This document shows positions 1-9,194 of a stretch of 64,000 bases of DNA, one piece after another. Position 1 is the first letter of the stretch, and each line of letters begins with the position of its first letter. Origin of the DNA: Betaproteobacteria bacterium (GTDB lineage: Bacteria > Pseudomonadota > Gammaproteobacteria > Burkholderiales > SG8-41); contig OMIN01000111.1 of assembly GCA_900299145.1 (NCBI GenBank), positions 1 through 64,000 on the forward strand, in the 5' to 3' direction. The notes below the pieces were generated by a model that was given only the letters and a program-made list of their open reading frames with translations, was not told the DNA's origin and ran no database searches. Position numbers and translations under genes: made by a program.

Positions 1-73
1 GACGCAGCAGATACCGGAATTTAGCCTCACTGATTTTGGAACGGCGGAAATACCTGTTTTTACCAATCATTTC

Positions 74-110
74 AGGAAGTTAGCACATGCCTTGCATGTG
101 TTTGCTTCCT
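74..110 (+). terminator. Stem-loop upstream of first gene, possible terminator
   Basis: An outer stem (AGGAAG with CTTCCT) and an inner 7-bp stem (CACATGC with GCATGTG) close around a CTT loop, with a 4-nt internal loop on each side. A T-rich stretch (TTTGTTTTT, 118-126) follows after an 8-nt gap, so it is not a classical intrinsic terminator. It may end the gene that lies before the window or sit in the leader of the next gene. Confidence 0.4.
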
Positions 111-141
111 AAGACCCTTTGTTTTTATTGAGAAATTTAAA

Positions 142-1104
142 ATGCCGTTTTTGAAATTGAACCAAGCATTCGTAGCCTTGGGTACACTGGCGCTGTCGGG
201 AATAACGTTAACCACCCACGCCGCCTACCCCGAAAAAAACATCCAGTACGTGATCGCTTTCGCCGCCGGCGGGGAATCCGACATCAAGGCGCGCTGGCAG
301 CAAACGATCTTTCGCAAAAAATACAAACACGAAATGATCGTGGTGAATAAACCCGGCGCGGGCGGGGGCCTCGCGTGGTCGCAACTGAACGGTATGTCCG
401 CGGATGGCTACTCCATCGTCGGCTGCAATTTGCCGCATATCGTGTTGCAGCCGCTCGAAGGCCAGGTGCAATACAAAACCGACGACATCACGCCGGCGTA
501 CTGGTTTCATTACACGGCGGACGCGCTGATTGTCTCTGCCGACAGCCCCTTCAAAACGTTTGCTGATCTGGTCAAGGCCGCAAAAGCCGAGCCGGGCAAG
601 CTCACTTTCGCCGGCTCCGCAACCTACTCGGCAAACCACGTCGCACACGAAAAATTCAACCAGTTTGCCGACGTGAAAACCACTTACGTGCCGTTCAAAG
701 GCACCGGCGACATGATTCAATCCATCATCGGCCGTCATGTGTCGGGCGCGATGTCGTATGTGCCGCTGGCGTTGCAGCAGCGGCAACGCATGCGCATGCT
801 GGCGGTGGCGCTGGAAAAACGCCATCCGGCGTTTCCTGATGTGCCGACGTTTAAGGAACTCGGCTATAAGTGGGTGGACGGGGCCTACCGCGGCGTGGCG
901 GTGCCCAAATCCACGCCGCGTGACGTGATCAAGCGCGTGTCCGACCTGATGGCGGAGCTGAACAAAGACCCCGACATCCTCAAGTGGATGGCCGACGGCG
1001 GCTTTGAAGCGGTGGATGTGCCGTTCGACAAAAGTCCGGCGTTCATGAAGGAACTCACGGGTGGTTATCTGCAGGCGGCCAAACGCATGGGATTGTTGAA
1101 GTAA
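142..1104 (+). CDS. Bug/TctC-family periplasmic solute receptor
   Basis: This is a 320-residue periplasmic binding protein of the Bug (tripartite tricarboxylate transporter receptor) family, which captures organic acids for a TctAB-type membrane pair. Residues 1-27 form a Sec signal peptide ending in THAA. The family landmarks are present but divergent: FAAGGESD replaces the usual YPPGG-x-D, followed by VVNKPGAGGG and VPFKGTG. No good ribosome binding site precedes the ATG; the leader is A+T-rich and contains a partial copy of the dispersed 19-bp motif. A tricorn-like protease gene starts 4 nt after the stop, so the two are probably co-transcribed. No tctA or tctB lies nearby; the ligand is unknown. 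Confidence 0.9.
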   Translation: MPFLKLNQAFVALGTLALSGITLTTHAAYPEKNIQYVIAFAAGGESDIKARWQQTIFRKKYKHEMIVVNKPGAGGGLAWSQLNGMSADGYSIVGCNLPHIVLQPLEGQVQYKTDDITPAYWFHYTADALIVSADSPFKTFADLVKAAKAEPGKLTFAGSATYSANHVAHEKFNQFADVKTTYVPFKGTGDMIQSIIGRHVSGAMSYVPLALQQRQRMRMLAVALEKRHPAFPDVPTFKELGYKWVDGAYRGVAVPKSTPRDVIKRVSDLMAELNKDPDILKWMADGGFEAVDVPFDKSPAFMKELTGGYLQAAKRMGLLK

Positions 1105-1108
1105 GCCT

Positions 1109-4100
1109 ATGCGCGCGTCAACGAACAGGATGCGTGTGTTTGTTGCCGTGCTGCTGTGGCTGTCGTCCGCCGCATGGGCTACGGGCGGCTACTATCGTTA
1201 CCCCGCGTTGCACGGTGACACGCTGGTGTTTACCGCCGAAGGGGACTTGTGGAAAGTCAATGTGGCGGGGGGCGACGCACAGCGCCTCACTACGCATCAG
1301 GGCATTGAAACCCACGCGGCGATTTCACCCGACGGTCAGTGGATTGCGTTTTCCGCCGGTTACGAAGGCCCCACCGAGGCGTACGTGATGCCCATTGCCG
1401 GCGGCACGCCGCGGCGTTTGACATGGTACGGCAGCCGCGTGGAAGTCGCCGGCTGGTCGCCGCGTGGCGAGGTGCTGATTGCCACCCGTCATTTGCACCC
1501 ATTGGGCCGCGCGCAACTGGTGGCGGTGTCGCGCGAGGGTGACAAGCAGAGCGTGATTCCGCTGGAAAGCAGCGAGAGCGCCGCGTTCGTGGACGCGAAA
1601 ACACTGGTCTACACGCGCGGCAACCGCGGCATCGACAACGTACGCGCATATCGCGGTGGCGCGGCGAGCTCGCTGTGGCGCTTCAATATCGACGGCGGCG
1701 CCGAGGCCGTGCCGCTGACCCAGATGACATCCAACAGCGCGCGCCCGATGGCGTGGAAGGGGCGCGTGGTGTTTGTGTCTGATCGCGATGGGGTGATGAA
1801 TCTGTGGTCGATGGATCGCGATGGGCGCGGCTTGCGGCAGCACACGCGGCACAAGGCGCTCGAGGTGCGCGGCGCATCGATTTCCGGCGACCGCGTGGTC
1901 TATCAACTGGGGGCGGATATTCATTTGCACGATCTGGCGAGTGGGCAGGATCGTGTGGTGCCGATCCGTCTCGTCTCCGATTTCGATCATCAGCGTGAAC
2001 GCTGGATACGCAACCTGATGACGCGGCTGAACGAAATCAAGTTTTCCGCCAATGGCGAGCGTGCGCTCATCGTGGCGCGTGGCCGCGTCATCACCGCTGG
2101 CATTGGCAACTTGCGCCGCGTGAATATCGCTGTGCCAGCCGCGAGCCGCGCGCGCAGCGCGGCATTCATGCCCGATGGCAAATCGGTGCTGGTGGTGTGC
2201 GACACCTCCGGCGAAAACGAATTGTGGCTGTTCCCTGCCGACGGCAGCGGGCCGGGCCGCCAGTTGACCAAAGACGCCGACACCATGCGCTGGGCGGGCG
2301 TACCCTCGCCGGACGGCAAATGGATCGTGCACGACGACCGCAGACAGCGCCTGTGGCTGCTCAACGTGGAGACGGGCGAGAACCGGCTGCTGGAGCAGGG
2401 CAAGGCGTTCGGCAACTGGAACTTTGACGACATTCAGTGGGCGCGGGACAGTTCCGCGTTCGTGGCGGCGGTGGCCGATGGCGCCAACCAGGGCCGGCAC
2501 GGGCTGGTGCTGTATCGCGTGGCCGATGGCCGGCGGCTGGAATTGACTTCGCGGCGCTACCGCAATTTTTCGCCGTCGTTTTCGCCGGATGGCCGCTGGC
2601 TGTGGTTTTTATCGGATCGAAATTTCGTGGCGGCAAACGGCTCGCCGTGGGGCGAGCGCAACCTCGGGCCGCATTTCGACCGGCGCACACGCGCATACGC
2701 CATCGCCTTGCAGCCGGTTGGCGCATCTAATCGGTTTCCGTTTCAGCAGCCGGACGAACTGGCGCTTTTCAAACCAGCGCCGGCGCCTACGCCCGCGTCC
2801 ACGTCCGCGCCGCCCTCTGGCGATGATGCCGCGCCTGCTGGCGCCCGGCCGAAACTTCCGCCGATCGTGTGGGAGGGGCTGGAGCGGCGCCTGTTCGAGA
2901 CCCCATTGCCCGCCGGCAACTACAAGCGGTTGGAAAGCGACGGGCGGCGTTTGTGGATTCTGGAAGAAGAGGCCACCGCCGAACGCAGGACCACCTTAAA
3001 GACGTTGCTGATCGACAATGCCGGCGCGCCGGCTGAAACCTATTTGGCCGATATCCGGCAGTTCGCGCTGTCGGGCGACGGACGCAAGGTGCTGTTGCGC
3101 CGCTGGAACAACAACGAACTGTTTATCGTCAACGTCGGGCCGAAGCCGCCGCCCGCCGCTGAATTGCCGCGCGTGCAGGTCCGGCTCAGCGATTGGCAAA
3201 TCAGCGTGCAGCCGCGTGAAGACTGGCGGCAGATATTTGCCGATGCGTGGCGGCTGCACCGTGACTGGTTTTACGATGCAAACATGCACGGCGTGGATTG
3301 GCCTGCAATGCGCCGCAAATATGAGGCGCTGCTGCCGCGCGTGACGGATCGCGATGAATTGTCCGATCTCATTGCGCAAATGGTGGCCGAGCTGTCGCTG
3401 CTGCATTCGACGGTGCGCTTTGGCGACTTGCGGCGCGGGAATGATGACGTCGCCCCGGCAACATTGGGTGCGTTGCTGGTGAATGCCCGCGGTGACGATG
3501 GAAACAATGGCAACGCAGGCGGCGTCAGTATCACCCGCATCTACCAGAGCGATTTGGAACGGATCGACAGCCTGCCGCCGCTGGCGCGGCCGGGCGTGGG
3601 TGCGAAGGCAGGCGACGTGATCGTCGCGCTCGACGGTCAGCCGGTGAAAAATCTCGCGGATCTCACCGTGAATCTGCGCAATAAGGCAGGCCGTCAGGTG
3701 TTGCTGGAATTGCGCAGCGGCAATGAACCCTTGCGCAAGGTGGTCGTGACACCCGCGCCGGCGGCGCGCGAGGCCGACTACAAGCGTCAGGACTGGGTGT
3801 GGCAGCGGCGCGAGCGCGTGGAAGCTGCGTCGAAGGGGCGCTTTGGCTACCTGCACCTGCGCGCGATGACGGCGGAGGACATGGCGGATTTTGCGCGCGA
3901 GTTTTACACCGTGTACGACCGCGAGGGCCTCATCATTGACGTGCGGCAGAACAACGGCGGCAACATCGATTCCATCGTGATCGAAAAACTGCTGCGCCGT
4001 GCATGGGCTTACTGGCAGGATCGCAATGAGCGCCGCATCTGGAACATGCAGGGCGCGTTTCGCGGGCACATGGTTGTGTTGATGGACGCGGGAACCTACT

Positions 4101-4438
4101 CAGACGGCGAAGCGTTCGCCGAAGGCATGCGGCGTCTGGGGCTGGCGACGCTGATCGGCAAACGCACGGCGGGCGCGGGCATCTGGTTGACCGATTCCAA
4201 CCGGTTGGTTGATGGTGGACAAGCTCGCGCAGCCGAGTGGGCGCAGGTGGGGCTGGACGGTTCGCTGCTGATCGAAGGCAAAGGGGTTGAACCGGACATT
4301 GAAGTCGACAATCCGCCGCACGCGACCTTCAAAGGCGAGGACGCGCAACTGGCGGCGGCAATCCGCGTACTCGACGAAAGGCTCGCGGCGAAGCCGGTGG
4401 CCGAGCCGCCGATGCTACGTTACCCTTTGGTAAAATAA
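1109..4438 (+). CDS. Tricorn protease homologue (peptidase S41 family)
   Basis: A 1109-residue protein with a signal peptide (about 1-25), two WD/TolB-like beta-propeller regions (about 30-560, with repeats of the type SPDG-x-W), a Pro/Ala-rich linker near 555-580, a PDZ-like region (about 800-880) and a C-terminal S41 protease domain. The likely nucleophile is Ser998 in TYSDGE; His766 and Glu1056 (in IEGKGVEPD) match the tricorn His and Glu. The residue before His766 is Leu where archaeal tricorn has Ser. The family degrades oligopeptides; the signal peptide suggests this one works in the periplasm. It follows the Bug gene by 4 nt and is probably in its operon. Confidence 0.92.
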   Translation: MRASTNRMRVFVAVLLWLSSAAWATGGYYRYPALHGDTLVFTAEGDLWKVNVAGGDAQRLTTHQGIETHAAISPDGQWIAFSAGYEGPTEAYVMPIAGGTPRRLTWYGSRVEVAGWSPRGEVLIATRHLHPLGRAQLVAVSREGDKQSVIPLESSESAAFVDAKTLVYTRGNRGIDNVRAYRGGAASSLWRFNIDGGAEAVPLTQMTSNSARPMAWKGRVVFVSDRDGVMNLWSMDRDGRGLRQHTRHKALEVRGASISGDRVVYQLGADIHLHDLASGQDRVVPIRLVSDFDHQRERWIRNLMTRLNEIKFSANGERALIVARGRVITAGIGNLRRVNIAVPAASRARSAAFMPDGKSVLVVCDTSGENELWLFPADGSGPGRQLTKDADTMRWAGVPSPDGKWIVHDDRRQRLWLLNVETGENRLLEQGKAFGNWNFDDIQWARDSSAFVAAVADGANQGRHGLVLYRVADGRRLELTSRRYRNFSPSFSPDGRWLWFLSDRNFVAANGSPWGERNLGPHFDRRTRAYAIALQPVGASNRFPFQQPDELALFKPAPAPTPASTSAPPSGDDAAPAGARPKLPPIVWEGLERRLFETPLPAGNYKRLESDGRRLWILEEEATAERRTTLKTLLIDNAGAPAETYLADIRQFALSGDGRKVLLRRWNNNELFIVNVGPKPPPAAELPRVQVRLSDWQISVQPREDWRQIFADAWRLHRDWFYDANMHGVDWPAMRRKYEALLPRVTDRDELSDLIAQMVAELSLLHSTVRFGDLRRGNDDVAPATLGALLVNARGDDGNNGNAGGVSITRIYQSDLERIDSLPPLARPGVGAKAGDVIVALDGQPVKNLADLTVNLRNKAGRQVLLELRSGNEPLRKVVVTPAPAAREADYKRQDWVWQRRERVEAASKGRFGYLHLRAMTAEDMADFAREFYTVYDREGLIIDVRQNNGGNIDSIVIEKLLRRAWAYWQDRNERRIWNMQGAFRGHMVVLMDAGTYSDGEAFAEGMRRLGLATLIGKRTAGAGIWLTDSNRLVDGGQARAAEWAQVGLDGSLLIEGKGVEPDIEVDNPPHATFKGEDAQLAAAIRVLDERLAAKPVAEPPMLRYPLVK

Positions 4439-4504
4439 TTAAATAAATCATATAGTTACGTAATGGAACGCCGGGCATGGCACACCGGGCATTACACGCC
4501 GGTA

Positions 4505-5674
4505 CTACACGCAAACCCGCCCCATCAACCCGCGCAGGAAAGCCTCGCTCTGCGCGATCTGATCCAGCGACACATATTCATTGGGCTTGTGCGCCTGCTC
4601 AATCGACCCTGGCCCGCAAATCACCGTGGGAATGCCCGCCGCCTGAAACTGCGAGCCCTCGGTGCCATACGACACCTTGCCGATCTCGTGGTTGCCGGAA
4701 AGCCCCTGAGCCAGCGCCACGATCTCGGTTTCCGGGCTGTTGTCCATGGCGGGAATCTGCGACATCAGGCGGATATCAAAACCGGCGTCCTTGAACACGG
4801 CTTTCATTTCCGGCTCCAGCGTTTGTGTGACGTACCCCTTGAATTCCGCGAACAGCTTTTCAGGGTCATCGCCCGGCAGATGGCGGAACTCAAAATCGAA
4901 GCTGCATTCGTGCGGTACGATATTCAGCGCCGTGCCACCCTGCAGCACGCCGGTATGCACGGTGGTGTGCGCCACGTCGAAACCGCGGTCGTACGGGCCG
5001 CTGTCGCGGTGGCGGCGCGCCATGCGCTTTAAGAAGGCGACGGCTTCGGCGGCGGCTTCCACTGCATTCACGCCATCGGGCGCGTACGCCGAATGCGAGG
5101 CCAGCCCACGTACGGTAGCGCGGTAACTTTTCTTGCCCTTGTGCGCGATCACCGGCTTCATCAGCGTCGGTTCGCCGACGATGCACGACTGCGGCCGGAT
5201 GCCTGCCGCGGTGAGGTCGCTGATCATGCGGCTCACGCCGATGCAGCCGACTTCCTCGTCGTAGCTGAAGGCCAGATGCAGCGGTGACTTCAATCCGCGA
5301 TTCACGAATTCTGGCAGCAGCGTTAGCGCCACGGCGATAAAACTCTTCATGTCGGAGGTGCCGCGGCCGTACAGTTTGCCGTCCTGTTCACGCAGCGTGA
5401 ACGGATCGGTGTCCCACGCCTGGCCCTGCACCGGAACCACGTCGGTGTGGCCGGACAGCACAATGCCACCCTGGGTGCGCGGGCCGAGTGTGGCGAACAG
5501 ATTGGCTTTGCGCTTGCCGTCGTCGAACGTCAGCCGCACGTCGGCGTCGAACGGCTTTAAGTATTCGCGCACAAAGTCGATCAGATCGAGATTCGATTCG
5601 CGGCTGACGGTGGGAAAGCCGACCAGCTTGCGAATCATGTCCACGCTGTTTACGCGGTTCGAGGGGGCTGTCAT
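4505..5674 (-). CDS. argE: Acetylornithine deacetylase-like M20 peptidase
   Basis: A 389-residue zinc amidohydrolase of the M20 family, closest in pattern to acetylornithine deacetylase, which releases ornithine from N-acetylornithine in the cytoplasm. Metal ligands and catalytic residues are visible: His76 and Asp78 in SGHTDVVPV, Asp108 in GRGTSDMK, Glu140-Glu141 in SYDEEVG, and His362 in IEQAHKPNEY. The start at 5674 is preferred over an in-frame ATG 18 nt upstream because GGAG stands 7 nt before it. It converges with the tricorn-like gene. M20 enzymes vary in substrate (succinyl-diaminopimelate and others), and no arginine genes are adjacent, so the exact substrate is inferred. Confidence 0.85.
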   Translation of the reverse strand: MTAPSNRVNSVDMIRKLVGFPTVSRESNLDLIDFVREYLKPFDADVRLTFDDGKRKANLFATLGPRTQGGIVLSGHTDVVPVQGQAWDTDPFTLREQDGKLYGRGTSDMKSFIAVALTLLPEFVNRGLKSPLHLAFSYDEEVGCIGVSRMISDLTAAGIRPQSCIVGEPTLMKPVIAHKGKKSYRATVRGLASHSAYAPDGVNAVEAAAEAVAFLKRMARRHRDSGPYDRGFDVAHTTVHTGVLQGGTALNIVPHECSFDFEFRHLPGDDPEKLFAEFKGYVTQTLEPEMKAVFKDAGFDIRLMSQIPAMDNSPETEIVALAQGLSGNHEIGKVSYGTEGSQFQAAGIPTVICGPGSIEQAHKPNEYVSLDQIAQSEAFLRGLMGRVCV

Positions 5675-5778
5675 GCAGCAACTCCAGACCATTAAAAAGG
5701 CAGGATAGAAGCGCCGTCGCGCCCTGTCAATCCGGGAATTTTCCGATACACTGCGCCCACTTGCCGAGGAGACTTTTC

Positions 5779-7368
5779 ATGAAAATCAAACTTGCCGCCG
5801 CGCTGAAACTGCTGGTGGTGATGCTATTGGGGACGACACTGCTGCCGCTGGCGCGCGCGGCTGAACTGAGCATTGCGCTGGGCGCGGATGTGACTTCCAT
5901 GGATCCGCATTTTCACAACCTCACGCCCAACAACAATGTTGCAGAGCATATTTTTGAAACGCTGGTGGGCAAGGATGCACGTTCGCGCCTGAAGCCCGGG
6001 CTGGCCGAATCGTGGCGCGCCATCGATGACCTGACATGGGAATTCAAGCTGCGCAAAGGCGTCAAGTTTCACGATGGCGGCGACTTCACCGCGCAGGACG
6101 TGGTGTTCACGCTGGACCGTGTGCCGGCCGTGCCTAACAGCCCATCGTCTTTTGCCACTTATAGTAAGCAGATTACCGAAAAAATCGTTGTTGATCCGTA
6201 CACCATCCGCTTCAAAACCGCGACGCCTTATCCGCTGATGCCCACCGACATGAGCACGATTTACATCGTGTCCGCGCGGGCGGCCAAGGGGGCGAGTGCG
6301 GCAGGTGCCGCGACCGAGGATTTCAACAACGGCAAGGCCACCATTGGCACCGGGCCGTTCAAATTCGTGCGCTACGCCAAGGGCGACCGCATCGAGCTCG
6401 CGCGCAACGACGCGTACTGGGGCGCCAAACCTGCGTGGGAAAAGGTAACGCTGCGCATAATCACAACGGACGCCTCGCGTGTCGCCGCGCTGCTGGCGGG
6501 AGACGTGCGCGCCATTGAAAACGTGCCCACGTCAGACCTTGCGCGTATTGCCAAATCGAACGACCTGTCGTTGTATCGCACGGTGTCGCACCGGCTAATG
6601 TATCTGCACATGGACAGCAACCGGGACCGCACGCCCTTTGTCACCGATAAAGCCGGCAAGCCGTACGACAAGAACCCACTCAAGGACGCGCGCGTGCGCC
6701 GCGCGATCAGCAAGGCAATCAACCGTCAGGCGCTGGTGGAGCGCGTGATGGAAGGTGCAGCGGTCACCACGGGCCAATTGATGCCGGAAGGGCTGTTTGG
6801 TTATACCAGCGCGTTGAAAGCCGAACCGTATGATGTGGACGGCGCGAAAAAGCTGCTGACCGAAGCGGGCTATCCCGATGGTTTCAACATAACACTGCAT
6901 GCCCCTAATGATCGCTATGTCAACGACGAACAAATCGCCCAGGCTGTTGCGCAGCTGTTGTCGCGTGCGGGCATTACCGTGAGAGTCGACGCCATGCCGT
7001 CGAGTGTGTTTTTCTCGCGTGCCAGCAAGCTGGAGTTCAGCTTCCTGCTCGCGGGCTGGGGGGCGGACACCGCCGAAGCGTCGTCGCCGCTAAAGGCGTT
7101 GCTCGCCACGTTTGACAGCGCCAAAGGCATGGGCGCAGCCAACCGCGGGCGCTACTCCAATGCCAAAATGGATGCCATGCTGGCACAAGCGCTGACGATT
7201 GTGGACGATGCGAAGCGCGAACGCATGCTGCAGCAGGCGACAGAAATCGTGGTGAACGACATGGGCATCATCCCGCTCTATCACCAGCACAACCTGTGGG
7301 CCACGCGCAAGGGCGTGACGTATGCCGCGCGGACGGATGAGCGCACGCTGGCGCAGGAATTTAAATAG
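5779..7368 (+). CDS. ABC transporter substrate-binding protein, DppA/OppA type
   Basis: A 529-residue extracytoplasmic binding protein of family 5 (SBP_bac_5), which delivers peptides, opines or similar solutes to Dpp/Opp permeases. A signal peptide covers about residues 1-27 (ARAAE). Family hallmarks include the mature N-terminus GADVTSMDPHF, the WEFKLRKGVKFHDG motif, and GTGPFKFVRY. The start at 5779 has a GAGGAG ribosome binding site 7 nt upstream; a TTG 18 nt earlier is in frame but less likely. A close paralogue follows 41 nt downstream. No permease or ATPase is adjacent; the nearest permease pair begins at 14338. Confidence 0.93.
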   Translation: MKIKLAAALKLLVVMLLGTTLLPLARAAELSIALGADVTSMDPHFHNLTPNNNVAEHIFETLVGKDARSRLKPGLAESWRAIDDLTWEFKLRKGVKFHDGGDFTAQDVVFTLDRVPAVPNSPSSFATYSKQITEKIVVDPYTIRFKTATPYPLMPTDMSTIYIVSARAAKGASAAGAATEDFNNGKATIGTGPFKFVRYAKGDRIELARNDAYWGAKPAWEKVTLRIITTDASRVAALLAGDVRAIENVPTSDLARIAKSNDLSLYRTVSHRLMYLHMDSNRDRTPFVTDKAGKPYDKNPLKDARVRRAISKAINRQALVERVMEGAAVTTGQLMPEGLFGYTSALKAEPYDVDGAKKLLTEAGYPDGFNITLHAPNDRYVNDEQIAQAVAQLLSRAGITVRVDAMPSSVFFSRASKLEFSFLLAGWGADTAEASSPLKALLATFDSAKGMGAANRGRYSNAKMDAMLAQALTIVDDAKRERMLQQATEIVVNDMGIIPLYHQHNLWATRKGVTYAARTDERTLAQEFK

Positions 7369-7370
7369 TT

Positions 7371-7398
7371 CGTGAGGCGCGAAGCGTGAAGCGTGAGG
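7371..7398 (+). repeat. Four heptanucleotide repeats before second binding-protein gene
   Basis: Four imperfect 7-bp units (CGTGAGG, CGCGAAG, CGTGAAG, CGTGAGG) run head to tail between the two binding-protein genes. The last unit supplies part of the GAGGAG ribosome binding site of the gene at 7410. Confidence 0.6.
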
Positions 7399-7409
7399 AG
7401 TAAATTGTC

Positions 7410-8966
7410 ATGATTCGATGGGCTTTTTCCTTAATGCTGGCACTGTGTGGCGTGTTCGCTGTCGTGCCGGCTGGGGCAGCCGATTTGCGCATCGGTTTGA
7501 GCGCCGACGTCACCACCATCGATCCGCACCACATGCCGTCGCAGCCCAATCTGGCCGTGGGCTACCACGTGTTTGACGCCTTGACCCATGTCGATGAAAA
7601 GGCGCGCATTATTCCGGGGCTGGCGGTGTCGTGGCGCACGCTGGACTCAACGACCTGGGAGTTCAAGCTGCGCCCGGGTGTGAAGTTTCACGATGGTTCC
7701 GAGTTGACAGCCGAGGACGTGGTTTTTTCGCTCGACCGCCCGCCCACCGTGAAAGGCGGTGGCTTCGGCTCGTATGTGGCGATGATTCAATCTAAAACCA
7801 TCGTCGATAAACTCACGGTGCGTATCGCTACGCGCGCGCCCTACGGCGCACTGGCCGAGGAATTGAACTCGGTGATGATCGTCTCGAAAAAGCACGCCAC
7901 CAACGCCGCCAGCGAGGATTTTGATTCCGGAAAGGCCACCATCGGCACCGGGCCTTACAGGTTCGTGCGTTTTGCGCGCGGCGACCGCGTTGAATACGTG
8001 CGCAACAACGATTACTGGGGCGGCCGTCCCGCGTGGGAGAAACTCACCATCCGCATCATGCCCACCGACCCGGTGCGCACCGCGGCGTTGCTGGCGGGCG
8101 AGCTGGATGTGATCGAACATGTGCCGCCAGCCGACCGCGAACGCCTCGCCAAAAACCCCAAGCTGCGCCTCGATCAGACGACTTCGTGGCGCACGCTGTT
8201 TTTGCATCTGGATCAATATCGCGCGGCGCCGCTGAATGTCGTTGACGGCACCGGCAAGCCGCTCGCCAAAAACCCCTTCATGGATGTGCGCGTGCGCCGC
8301 GCGATGTCGATGGCGATCAACCGCAATGCGCTCACTGAACGCGTGATGGAAAAGCTTGCCGTGCCAGCATCGAATATCGTTTCGCCCGGCGTGTTCGGCC
8401 ACAACGCCCAGTTGAAAACCGAGCCTTTCGACCCCGACGGCGCGAAAAAACTGCTCGCCGAAGCGGGCTACCCCAACGGCTTTGGCATCACGCTCTCAGG
8501 CCCCAACAACCGATACATTAACGACGAACAGATACTGCAAGCCGTGGCGCAAATGTTTACCCGCGTCGGCATTCAGACCAAAGTGGAAGCGTTGCCATTG
8601 GCGGTGTATTTCCCTAAAGCTCGTAAGGAAGAAACCAGCGTGTCACTGCTGGGCTGGGGCTCCTTCGCGGGTGATCTGGCGCTGCGCTCGCTGCTCGCCA
8701 CCCCCAGCGCGGAGCGCGGCTGGGGTTCATGGAACTGGGGCAAATTCTCCAACGCCAAAGTGGACGAACTGCTCACACAAGCCTTCGCCACCACCGACCC
8801 CAAGGCGCGCGAAGCCGTGGTGCGCGACGCCATGGCAGTGGCGATGGCGAACGTGCCGGTGATTCCGCTGCATCATCAGATCGTCAGTTGGGCAATGCGG
8901 GCGGACATTGCCTACACCCCACGTACGGACGAGTTTACGTTTGGGCATTTGTTTAAGCCGAAGTAG
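7410..8966 (+). CDS. ABC transporter substrate-binding protein, DppA/OppA type (paralogue)
   Basis: A 518-residue family 5 solute-binding protein, clearly a duplicate of the gene at 5779 (shared WEFKLRPGVKFHDGSELTAEDVVFSLDR and YINDEQILQAVAQ regions, each in the same order). Residues 1-25 are a signal peptide. GAGGAG at 7394-7399 is a good ribosome binding site. The pair may have diverged in ligand choice while using the same permease, which is not encoded next to them. A copy of the dispersed 19-bp motif begins 15 nt after the stop codon. Confidence 0.93.
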   Translation: MIRWAFSLMLALCGVFAVVPAGAADLRIGLSADVTTIDPHHMPSQPNLAVGYHVFDALTHVDEKARIIPGLAVSWRTLDSTTWEFKLRPGVKFHDGSELTAEDVVFSLDRPPTVKGGGFGSYVAMIQSKTIVDKLTVRIATRAPYGALAEELNSVMIVSKKHATNAASEDFDSGKATIGTGPYRFVRFARGDRVEYVRNNDYWGGRPAWEKLTIRIMPTDPVRTAALLAGELDVIEHVPPADRERLAKNPKLRLDQTTSWRTLFLHLDQYRAAPLNVVDGTGKPLAKNPFMDVRVRRAMSMAINRNALTERVMEKLAVPASNIVSPGVFGHNAQLKTEPFDPDGAKKLLAEAGYPNGFGITLSGPNNRYINDEQILQAVAQMFTRVGIQTKVEALPLAVYFPKARKEETSVSLLGWGSFAGDLALRSLLATPSAERGWGSWNWGKFSNAKVDELLTQAFATTDPKAREAVVRDAMAVAMANVPVIPLHHQIVSWAMRADIAYTPRTDEFTFGHLFKPK

Positions 8967-8981
8967 TGTTGTATAAATAAT

Positions 8982-9000
8982 TAATGAAAACAAATACTTA
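8982..9000 (+). repeat. Dispersed 19-bp A+T-rich motif, forward copy
   Basis: Matches the consensus CAATAAAAACAAATASTTA at 17 of 19 positions. It lies 15 nt after the stop of the preceding plus-strand gene. Confidence 0.8.
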
Positions 9001-9082
9001 TGGATCGGCCGATTCAATTCGGCCTTGCCCCCATAGAACTCTAGACCGGTGGTGTAGCTTGGGATCCCTATCGATTGGGGTG

Positions 9083-9101
9083 GGGTAACAACAAATATTT
9101 A
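9083..9101 (+). repeat. Dispersed 19-bp motif, degenerate forward copy
   Basis: The core ACAAATATTTA matches; about 14 of 19 positions agree with the consensus. It lies about 93 nt downstream of the stop of the minus-strand HEPN gene. It could be chance in an A+T-rich stretch. Confidence 0.4.
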
Positions 9102-9194
9102 TGCCAAGCCATGTGATCGACCTTCGGGAAGCTCAGGACGTCTGAGCGATGGTCTAGATATCGAGTATGACTCGAGGAATCTTGAAGAAAAGTA

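Noticed and set aside
208-825. Long minus-strand frame opposite the first Bug gene
   Set aside because: It is His/Arg/Val-rich with no family features and lies wholly within a well-supported gene; typical shadow frame in GC-rich DNA.
1325-2500. 391-codon minus-strand frame opposite the tricorn-like gene
   Set aside because: Composition (His/Arg/Ala-rich, no motifs) is that of an antisense shadow; the plus-strand gene has clear domain evidence.
2996-4069. 357-codon minus-strand frame inside the tricorn-like gene
   Set aside because: Same reason: no domain, low-complexity antisense composition, no ribosome binding site.
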